64,000 nt of DNA from an uncultured Sphingomonadales bacterium (GTDB lineage Bacteria; Pseudomonadota; Alphaproteobacteria; Sphingomonadales; Sphingomonadaceae): positions 1-64,000 of the forward strand of contig CAILBC010000015.1 in the NCBI GenBank assembly GCA_903832325.1. The letters run 5' to 3'. Every line of letters starts with the position of its first letter. The stretch's first letter is position 1. Made by a program: the position numbers and the translations under genes. A model generated the notes under the pieces. That model made no database searches. It was not told the DNA's origin and worked only from the letters and a program-made list of their open reading frames with translations. Below are positions 42,223-48,073 of this stretch, piece after piece.

Positions 42223-43050
42223 TCAGCTGTGCAGGTTGATGATTGCCTGGCTGACGGTCGTGTTGGCATCGATCGCCTTGGCGTTGGCCTGGAAATACTG
42301 CTGCGCGGTGATCAGGTTGACCATTTCCGACGACAGATCGACGTTTGACGCCTCCAGCGCGCCCGACAGCAGCCCGCCATATTGGCCGGTTGCCGGCGTG
42401 CCGTAAGTGGGCGCGCCTGACAGCCCGGTGGCCACATAATCGGCCGATCCGATCTGCTGCAGCCCGGTGGGTGAGGAAAACGCCGCCAGTGCCACCGTGC
42501 CGATCGTGCTGTTGCTGCCATCGGCAAACGACGCGCTGATCTGGCCATTGGCGGCGATCGTCACGCCCGAAAACGCGGCGCCGGCGGCATTGGCCGCAGG
42601 CACCGTGGCATCGGACGGCGTGGTTGCGGTGCCGCCCGTGCCATTGGCCAGCATCTGCAGCCGGTTGCCATTGGAATCGACGATATAGCTGACCCCGGTG
42701 GCCTTGGCCGTGGTGGAATCGAGCGAAAAATTGCCGTTGCGGGTAAAATCGGTTTGCGCGGTTGCGGGCGATTTGACGGCGAAAAAGCCATCGCCGCTGA
42801 CCGCCAGATCGAGCGCCGATCCGGTCTGCTGGATCGCGCCCTGGCTGAAATTCTGGTTGATGGCGGCCACGGTCGATCCGATCCCGACAATGTCCTTGGG
42901 ATTCGAATAGGCGCTGGCGGCCACCAGATTGGCAAACTGCGCCTCGCTTTTCTTGAACCCGGTGGTGTTGGCATTGGCGATGTTGTTGCCGATCACGCTG
43001 AGATCGGTATGCGCGTTTTCAAGGCCGCTGAGCGAAACGTAATAGGACAT
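42223..43050 (-). CDS. flgE: Short flagellar hook protein FlgE
   Basis: This 275-aa hook protein starts MSYYVSLSGLENAHTDLSVI and contains NNIANANTTGFKKSEAQFAN. Its C-terminus is EMVNLITAQQYFQANAKAID. It is far shorter than the about 400-residue enterobacterial FlgE, so one outer domain is reduced or missing. Position between flgD and flgF confirms the role. Confidence 0.92.
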   Translation of the reverse strand: MSYYVSLSGLENAHTDLSVIGNNIANANTTGFKKSEAQFANLVAASAYSNPKDIVGIGSTVAAINQNFSQGAIQQTGSALDLAVSGDGFFAVKSPATAQTDFTRNGNFSLDSTTAKATGVSYIVDSNGNRLQMLANGTGGTATTPSDATVPAANAAGAAFSGVTIAANGQISASFADGSNSTIGTVALAAFSSPTGLQQIGSADYVATGLSGAPTYGTPATGQYGGLLSGALEASNVDLSSEMVNLITAQQYFQANAKAIDANTTVSQAIINLHS

Positions 43051-43093
43051 GGGGGGTGCTCCTTCGGGGGATGTGGGAAAGCGGCGGTCCGGA

Positions 43094-43381
43094 TCAGGCG
43101 GGGATGCCGCCGATGCCGGTGGCCTTGCTGATCTGGCCCGAAATCGTGGTCAGGTCGGTGTTCGTCTGGTTCTGCGCCGACAGCGACGAAAACTGCGCCA
43201 GCTGCGCCAGCATCTGGGTGTTGTCGACCGGGTTGGTCGGGTCCTGGTTGGCCAGCTGCGTGGTCAGCAGCTTCAGGAAATCGCCTTCGTTCAGACTTTT
43301 GAACGCGCTGTTTGCCGGTTTTGCTGTGCCGGTTGTCGTCGCCGTGGCGGCGGCGGTGCTGGTTTGGGGTACCGTGGTCAT
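43094..43381 (-). CDS. flgD: Minimal hook-cap protein FlgD
   Basis: At 95 aa this contains only the conserved FlgD N-terminal part (GDFLKLLTTQLANQDPTNPV, NTQMLAQLAQFSSL). The usual Tudor/Ig-like C-terminal domains of about 130 residues are missing. It caps the growing hook. The stop is clean and flgE follows, with no sign of a frameshifted remnant. It overlaps flgC by four bases. Confidence 0.88.
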   Translation of the reverse strand: MTTVPQTSTAAATATTTGTAKPANSAFKSLNEGDFLKLLTTQLANQDPTNPVDNTQMLAQLAQFSSLSAQNQTNTDLTTISGQISKATGIGGIPA

Positions 43382-43800
43382 GGCGTTTTCATCCTCAGGG
43401 TATCAAGCGTCAGCTGCTTGGCGGTCTGCATCGCCTCGACCACATTCTGGTATTGGCGGGCGGAATCGGTGATCTCGAGCATTTCGGCGTTTTCATCGAC
43501 GCCCGATCCCCAGACATCGCCATTGCCATCGGCCAGCGGATTGTCGGGATCGTGGGTGCGCACCGGCGCGGCGCCCGATTGGTAGACGCCCTGGACTTTG
43601 ACCGAGGCAATGCCGGTTGCGCTGTCCAGCACGGTGGCAAAGACCGGGCGGATCGCGCGATAGGCGCCTTGCGGGGTGGCGGCGACAGTGCCGGCATTGG
43701 CCAGATTGGATGCGGCCGCGTTCATGCGTACCAGCTGCGCCGACATTGCGCGCGCGCCGGCATCGAACAGCGTCATCGGGCGGGGTGCGGGGTTGGGCAT
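43378..43800 (-). CDS. flgC: Proximal rod protein FlgC
   Basis: The 140-aa rod protein has the RMNAAASNLANAGT N-terminal helix and the ARQYQNVVEAMQTAKQLTLD C-terminus. It starts four bases after the flgB stop and overlaps flgD. Confidence 0.94.
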   Translation of the reverse strand: MPNPAPRPMTLFDAGARAMSAQLVRMNAAASNLANAGTVAATPQGAYRAIRPVFATVLDSATGIASVKVQGVYQSGAAPVRTHDPDNPLADGNGDVWGSGVDENAEMLEITDSARQYQNVVEAMQTAKQLTLDTLRMKTP

Positions 43801-43804
43801 TGGC

Positions 43805-44152
43805 CTAATCCCCCTTCAGCGCGCGGTTGATGGTGGCGACGCGGTCCTGAATCATGTTGAGCGTGGCCTCATAGCCTACTGCGTTTTCGGCAAAGGCGGC
43901 TTGTTCGGTAGCCATTTCCACGGTGTTGCCATCCAGGCTGGGCATCACCGGCACGCGATAGCGCGTGGCCGCGCCGATTGCCTGGGCCGGGGCCGCGCCC
44001 TGGGTCATGGCGTGCAACGCGCCGGCAAAATCGATGTCGCGCGCCTTGTATCCGGGGGTGGCGGCATTCGCGATGTTCGAGGTCAGCACGCCCAATCGCT
44101 GCGCGCGCAGTTCCAGCGCCATGCCGTGAATGCCGAACAGGCTGTCGCCCAT
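43805..44152 (-). CDS. flgB: Proximal rod protein FlgB
   Basis: The 115-aa rod protein starts MGDSLFGIHGMALELRAQRL and contains TSNIANAATPGYKARDIDF. It is the first gene of the leftward flgBCDEFGHIJKL-motAB block and lies about 90 bp downstream of a perfect sigma-54 promoter. In-frame sequence upstream of 44152 is non-homologous. Confidence 0.94.
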   Translation of the reverse strand: MGDSLFGIHGMALELRAQRLGVLTSNIANAATPGYKARDIDFAGALHAMTQGAAPAQAIGAATRYRVPVMPSLDGNTVEMATEQAAFAENAVGYEATLNMIQDRVATINRALKGD

Positions 44153-44254
44153 GGTTGCCTCGTTTGCTCTGCGGGCCTGTGGCCCGGAATGTGCGTGGTG
44201 AAGGCCGGTCGGGGGTGCGCCACACGGCCTTCGGAATGGCGCGTGGGGATCATC

Positions 44255-44269
44255 GCAAACACCGTGCCA
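44255..44269 (-). promoter_or_regulatory. Sigma-54 promoter of the flgB operon
   Basis: The minus strand reads TGGCACGGTGTTTGC, a perfect match to TGGCACG-N4-TTGC. The expected start is near 44243, giving a leader of about 90 nt. Confidence 0.88.
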
Positions 44270-44345
44270 GATGGGCCAAAGTGTGCCGGATTGCCCCGTT
44301 TTCCGCCAAAGACAGCGCCAAATGCAGCTATTGCTCCGGGCTTTG

Positions 44346-44363
44346 CCGGCAAGCGGCTGCCGC
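44346..44363. promoter_or_regulatory. FlbD/ftr-like inverted repeat 1
   Basis: CCGGCA-N6-TGCCGC: same arm length and spacer as the element in the fliC promoter, with one mismatch. It lies about 100 bp upstream of the flgB start point, a normal enhancer distance for a sigma-54 activator. Confidence 0.5.
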
Positions 44364-44375
44364 CTTGCCGGATGG

Positions 44376-44393
44376 GCGGCAAGTTCTTGCCCG
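44376..44393. promoter_or_regulatory. FlbD/ftr-like inverted repeat 2
   Basis: GCGGCA-N6-TGCCCG, a weaker version of the same inverted repeat, begins 30 bp after the first (about three helical turns), which would place two dimers on one DNA face. Confidence 0.4.
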
Positions 44394-44538
44394 CGCGATT
44401 GCGCCGGGGGGTGAAAATCCCGGCGCGGGTGCCGTTCTGGGTTTACGCGGGAACAACCCGGTGTCCCCCCCGGCCAGGTGGTTCCCGCACCCTTTTGCCC
44501 GATCCCGGCGCCCCCGCCGGCAGGACTTTGGCGCGCGC

Positions 44539-45189
44539 ATGGATCTGGTTCATCTGTTCGATCCCCTTCCGGCGGCGATTGTGGTTGGCGGCACGCTGCT
44601 GGCCACGGCGCTGCGAGCCGGGCGCGCCGATTGCCGGGTAACCGCGCTGGCACTGGCCGCGCTGACCCGCACCCCGTTCGATGCCGACCGGGTGCGCCGC
44701 GATCTGGCGCCGCTGGCCGCCGATATCCGCAAGGACGGGGTGTTCCGCGCAAAGGCGCGGCCCACCGGCGATCGCGCGCTCGATAATGCGGTGCGCGCCA
44801 TGGTCGATGGCCATTCCGCGGCCATGCTGATGATGCAGCACGGCGCCGATCGCAAGAAACGCCTTTCCCGTGCGCAGCGCGCGGCGGTCACGCTGGCGCA
44901 GGCGGCCGACCTGGCCCCGGTGTTCGGGCTGGCGGGCACGCTGGTTTCGCTGGCGCAGCTTTCGGGCCAGGGGATTGCCCGCGCGCAGTTCATGAACGCG
45001 ATTTCCACATCGGTGCTGGCCACGCTTTATGGCCTGCTGCTGGCCAATATCCTGCTCGCCCCGCTCGCGCGCGCCATCGAACGCCGCGCCGAACGCGAAG
45101 AGGCGGTGCGGCAGGATCTGGTCGACTGGATCGCCGCGCAATTCGCCGCCGCGGCCCCACGGCTGCGGCGCGGGGCAGAGGCGGCATGA
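44539..45189 (+). CDS. MotA/TolQ/ExbB-type proton-channel protein (second MotA-like)
   Basis: The 216-aa membrane protein has one N-terminal helix (PLPAAIVVGGTLLATALRAG), a cytosolic loop, and two C-terminal channel helices. These are ADLAPVFGLAGTLVSLAQLS, matching the MotA APxFGMxGTLIGL signature, and ISTSVLATLYGLLLANILLA. It is shorter than the 287-aa motA in the same cluster. It overlaps a TolR/MotB-like gene by four bases and then flgA, so it belongs to a flagellar transcript. A second stator or a TolQR-like complex helping basal-body assembly are both possible. Confidence 0.82.
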   Translation: MDLVHLFDPLPAAIVVGGTLLATALRAGRADCRVTALALAALTRTPFDADRVRRDLAPLAADIRKDGVFRAKARPTGDRALDNAVRAMVDGHSAAMLMMQHGADRKKRLSRAQRAAVTLAQAADLAPVFGLAGTLVSLAQLSGQGIARAQFMNAISTSVLATLYGLLLANILLAPLARAIERRAEREEAVRQDLVDWIAAQFAAAAPRLRRGAEAA

Positions 45190-45701
45190 TCGCGCGCACG
45201 GTCGGCGGCGGCTGGCAGACGATCCTGGCCGATTTGTCGCTGATCCTGTTCATGGTCACCGCCTCGGCGCTGGCCAATGCCCCCGACGGGCCGCTGGGCA
45301 CCGGCGATGGCGATGCCAGGCCGCATCAGAACCCCCATCCGGTACCGTCCACGCCTGCCCCTGCACCCGATCCGGCGATTGCCCCGCTGCCTCAGGGTGA
45401 ACCGGTGGCGGTGTGGCGCGCCGGCCCGGGGGTTCCGTCGCTGCCGCGCTGGCTGGACGATGTGGCGCGCGATCCGCGCCTGCGGCTGACGATCACGGTG
45501 CATTATGCCCCCGGCGGGCGCAGTGCCGCGCTGGCGCAGGCGCAGCGGCTGGATGCTGCGGCGGGCGCGCGCGCCGGCAATGCGCGGATCGTGGTCGAAC
45601 CCGGCCTGCCCGCCGGGGCAAACGCGGCCGTGGCCTATGATGCCGATCCGCCGCCCTCTGGCCCGGCAAATGGCACGCAGCTTGCACACCACGGGGCATG
45701 A
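45186..45701 (+). CDS. TolR/MotB-like small membrane protein
   Basis: The 171-aa protein has one N-terminal helix with a membrane Asp (TILADLSLILFMVTASAL, Asp16), the pattern of TolR/ExbD/MotB proton carriers. A Pro-rich linker (about 48-75) follows. A short C-terminal segment (LRLTITVHYAPGGRSAALAQ) looks like a degenerate OmpA-like strand-helix unit but lacks the usual peptidoglycan-binding D and R residues. It overlaps both neighbours, and its partner is presumably the MotA-like protein. Full homology is uncertain. Confidence 0.7.
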   Translation: MIARTVGGGWQTILADLSLILFMVTASALANAPDGPLGTGDGDARPHQNPHPVPSTPAPAPDPAIAPLPQGEPVAVWRAGPGVPSLPRWLDDVARDPRLRLTITVHYAPGGRSAALAQAQRLDAAAGARAGNARIVVEPGLPAGANAAVAYDADPPPSGPANGTQLAHHGA

Positions 45702-46237
45702 CCACACACCACACCCACCCGTTCCGCGCCGCTGCTGCACTCGCCGCAGCTGCCCTCGCCGCACTTTCGATACCCGGCCCGGCGCACGCCGCCGGCATCG
45801 AGGACCCGGCCGCGATCGATCGCGATGTTGCCGCCTTTACCGGCCAGCCGGCCGGCACGCCGGGCGGTGCGGCGCGTCCCGTCGATCGCCGGTTGCGCTT
45901 TGTCGCCTGTGCTGCGCCGCTGGCGCTGTCGTGGCGCGGGGATGATCATGCCAGCGTGCTGGTCGAATGCCCCGATCCGGGCGGCTGGCATCTTTATGTC
46001 GCGATTGCCGGCAATGCGCGGCAAGCGCTTGCCGGATCGGGCGGCCCGCCGGTGATCGAACGCGGCCAGGCCGTGACGGTGGCCGTGACCGGAGACGGAT
46101 TTTCGGTGTCGCAACCGGCAGAAGCGCTGGAATCGGGCGCGGTTGGCGCGTGGATCAGGGTGCGCACCCAGGCGCGTGCCGATCCGGTTCAGGCGCAAGT
46201 GGTGCGCCCCGGGCTGGTCGCGGTTCCGGTGGAATAG
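45698..46237 (+). CDS. flgA: Flagellar P-ring assembly chaperone FlgA
   Basis: The 179-aa periplasmic protein has a signal peptide (AALAALSIPGPAHAAG) and a Cys-containing middle (DRRLRFVACAAPLALSW, VLVECPDPGGW). A SAF-like C-terminus follows (VERGQAVTVAVTGDGFSVSQ-type region, ending RPGLVAVPVE). FlgA helps FlgI assemble the P ring. It overlaps the TolR-like gene. Confidence 0.82.
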   Translation: MTTHHTHPFRAAAALAAAALAALSIPGPAHAAGIEDPAAIDRDVAAFTGQPAGTPGGAARPVDRRLRFVACAAPLALSWRGDDHASVLVECPDPGGWHLYVAIAGNARQALAGSGGPPVIERGQAVTVAVTGDGFSVSQPAEALESGAVGAWIRVRTQARADPVQAQVVRPGLVAVPVE

Positions 46238-46293
46238 GGGATGCTCCTGCCGGCCGGGCAGCGATTTTTTTCCGCATGGCCCGGATTTGCCGC

Positions 46294-46320
46294 TTAATTC
46301 CCCTGGCTCCCGGCCGTTCT
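46294..46320 (+). promoter_or_regulatory. Sigma-28 (FliA) promoter of flgM
   Basis: TTAA (46294-46297), 15 bases, GCCGTTCT (46313-46320), then TTGCC. Spacing is identical to fliC and fliD. The predicted leader is about 25 nt, with AGGAG before the flgM ATG. Confidence 0.78.
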
Positions 46321-46350
46321 TTGCCATGACCAATTCATCAGGAGTGGGCC

Positions 46351-46650
46351 ATGTCATCGTTTGAAATCGGAGCGTCCCGCCCGGTCGGCGCGGCCTCGAT
46401 CAATCCCGTTTCGCCGGCCACCGCGGCTTTGGCTGCTGCCGATCCGTCGCAAACTCCGGCCCCGCTGCCGGCCGGCGGTACGACCGAAGTGCAGACCAGT
46501 CTCGCCGCCGGTGCGGGCACTGTTCCCGTTGATCAGGACCGCATCGCGCAGATTCGCAAGGCGGTGGAAAACGGAACCTACCCCGTGATTCCCACCCGGA
46601 TCAGCGATGCCATGATCGCCGCCGGGATGATGCTGCGAAAGGTGCCCTGA
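46351..46650 (+). CDS. flgM: Anti-sigma-28 factor FlgM
   Basis: This 99-aa protein has a disordered N-terminus and a C-terminal sigma-binding region (DRIAQIRKAVENGTYPVIPT). It holds FliA until the hook is complete and is then exported. AGGAG precedes ATG 46351. Its own sigma-28 promoter would form a feedback loop. It overlaps flgN (TGATG-type junction). Confidence 0.92.
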   Translation: MSSFEIGASRPVGAASINPVSPATAALAAADPSQTPAPLPAGGTTEVQTSLAAGAGTVPVDQDRIAQIRKAVENGTYPVIPTRISDAMIAAGMMLRKVP

Positions 46651-47042
46651 TGTTTGCCGCGACCCCGCCGGACTTGTCTGCAGCACACGCGGCGGCAGGC
46701 GCCGGCGCCATGCATCCGTTCGAACTGCGCGATGTGCTGCGGCAGATGCTGGCCGTGCTCGAATCCGAACGGCACGCGCTTGCCGGGCTCGATGTTGATT
46801 CCATTGTCGGCTGTGCGGTGCAGAAAACCGCGCTGTGCGACCGGCTGGACGATACCGGCGCGGATTCGGTGGATGAAGAATGCCGTGGCCTGCTCGATGC
46901 GGCACGGCGGCTGAATGAAACCAACCGGCGCGTGCGCAATCTGATTGCCGCCAATGTTGCCGCGCGGCTGGATGCGCTTACCGGCCAGCCCGCGCTCTAT
47001 CGCGCGCATGCCGATGCGGCGCGCGTGCGCCGGCTGCGCTGA
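46650..47042 (+). CDS. flgN: FlgN-family export chaperone
   Basis: The 130-aa helical protein has the FlgN pattern: LRDVLRQMLAVLESERHALA, SIVGCAVQKTALCDRLDD and RRLNETNRRVRNLIAANVAA. FlgN chaperones FlgK and FlgL. Position right after flgM supports the call. Confidence 0.82.
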   Translation: MFAATPPDLSAAHAAAGAGAMHPFELRDVLRQMLAVLESERHALAGLDVDSIVGCAVQKTALCDRLDDTGADSVDEECRGLLDAARRLNETNRRVRNLIAANVAARLDALTGQPALYRAHADAARVRRLR

Positions 47043-47056
47043 AGCGCACGCGAAAC

Positions 47057-47071
47057 TGGCACGCCTCTTGC
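47057..47071 (+). promoter_or_regulatory. Sigma-54 promoter of the transglycosylase-flhA-fliA operon
   Basis: TGGCACGCCTCTTGC, followed by T, is a perfect TGGCACG-N4-TTGCT match. The start should fall near 47083, just before the transglycosylase coding region, placing fliA under sigma-54 control. Confidence 0.88.
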
Positions 47072-47122
47072 TGAACACCCGATGGGCCCGCACCGAACGT
47101 GAGCCCGGAAAGGTGTTTTCCC

Positions 47123-48070
47123 TTGAGCCTGCCCGATTTGCCGTTTCCCGCTGCCGGAATGCTGCCGGCCCAGCCAGGGTCTGCCCTTGCCGGTGCCGCG
47201 CCCCCCGTTACTGCGGCGATTGCCCGTGCGGCGGCCACGACCGGCGTCGATTTCACGTATCTGCTGGCGCAGGCGCGGCTTGAATCCGGGCTTGATCCTG
47301 CGGCCCGGGCGCGCACCTCCAGCGCGCGCGGGCTGTACCAGTTCACCGGATCAACCTGGTTGAAAACGCTCGATCGCCATGGCGCCGATCTGGGGATCGA
47401 TGCGGCCGGCGCGGCGCACGATCCGGCGCTGCGCGCGCGGCTGCTGGCGCTGCGCGATGATCCGCAGGCCGCGGCGCTGATGGCGGGCGATCTGGCCAAT
47501 GACAACCGCGCCTATCTTTACGGGGTTCTGGGCCGCGATCCCGACAATGCGGAGCTCTATCTGGCGCATTTCCTGGGCCCCGATGCCGCATCGCGGTTTC
47601 TGGCGGCGCTGTCGGCCGATCCCGGGCAAAGCGCGGCGGCGCTGTTGCCGCGCGCGGCGGCGGCCAACCGCGCTATCTTTTTCGATGCCTCGGGGCCGCG
47701 CAGCGTGGGCCAGGTGATGGATCTGCTGCGCACCCGGCTGGATGGCGCGATGTCTGGTGCCGGGTCTGGTGCCGGGAAGCCCGCGTTTGACCCGGCATTT
47801 GCCGGTGCCGGCATGATCCTGCCACAGGGGCTGCCGCCCCGATCGACCGAACCGCCCCCCGGTGGCCCGCTGGCACGCGAATTTGCCGCTGCGGCCGCCG
47901 GCGCCGGTCCGTCATCGATGGCCGATACGCTGGCCACGGCCTTTGGCATCGGCGATGCTCTTGGCGGGCAAAGCGGCGGGCAAAGCGGCGGGCAAAGCGG
48001 CGCGGGTGCATCCACAGTGCCGGCCGGGGTGCGCGCCGCCTATGGCCGCATCCGCGCGCTGGGGTTCTAG
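47123..48070 (+). CDS. Flagellum-associated lytic transglycosylase
   Basis: The product (about 315 aa) has an SLT domain with the catalytic Glu in LAQARLESGLDPAARARTSS and ARGLYQFTGSTW. The C-terminal half is Ala/Gly/Pro-rich with a GQSG repeat. It probably opens the wall for the rod, doing the job of the FlgJ muramidase domain (compare SltF in Rhodobacter). I prefer TTG 47123, nine bases after GGAAAGG. GTG 47099 also remains downstream of the predicted transcription start. It is four bases before flhA. Confidence 0.85.
   Translation: MSLPDLPFPAAGMLPAQPGSALAGAAPPVTAAIARAAATTGVDFTYLLAQARLESGLDPAARARTSSARGLYQFTGSTWLKTLDRHGADLGIDAAGAAHDPALRARLLALRDDPQAAALMAGDLANDNRAYLYGVLGRDPDNAELYLAHFLGPDAASRFLAALSADPGQSAAALLPRAAAANRAIFFDASGPRSVGQVMDLLRTRLDGAMSGAGSGAGKPAFDPAFAGAGMILPQGLPPRSTEPPPGGPLAREFAAAAAGAGPSSMADTLATAFGIGDALGGQSGGQSGGQSGAGASTVPAGVRAAYGRIRALGF
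47963..47998. repeat. 12-bp in-frame tandem repeat in transglycosylase gene
   Basis: GGCGGGCAAAGC occurs three times in tandem and encodes GQSG repeats near the C-terminus. Confidence 0.85.
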
Positions 48071-48073
48071 GCG

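Larger units (their letters stand above)
44153..44538. promoter_or_regulatory. Divergent control region of the flgB and motA-like operons
   Basis: This 386-bp interval has no gene. It holds the flgB sigma-54 promoter (44255-44269) and two FlbD/ftr-like inverted repeats (44346-44393). A poor sigma-54-like match on the plus strand (GG at 44355, GC at 44367) could serve the rightward operon, but it overlaps the first repeat. Confidence 0.6.

Noticed and set aside
44341..44370. Sigma-54 promoter on the plus strand for the motA-like operon (GG at 44355, GC at 44367)
   Set aside because: Only GGC and TTGC match, and it overlaps a better-fitting inverted repeat; kept as a remark only.
47963..47998. 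Regular 12-bp repeats suggestive of a CRISPR array
   Set aside because: Repeats are contiguous without spacers, in frame within a gene, and no cas gene is present.
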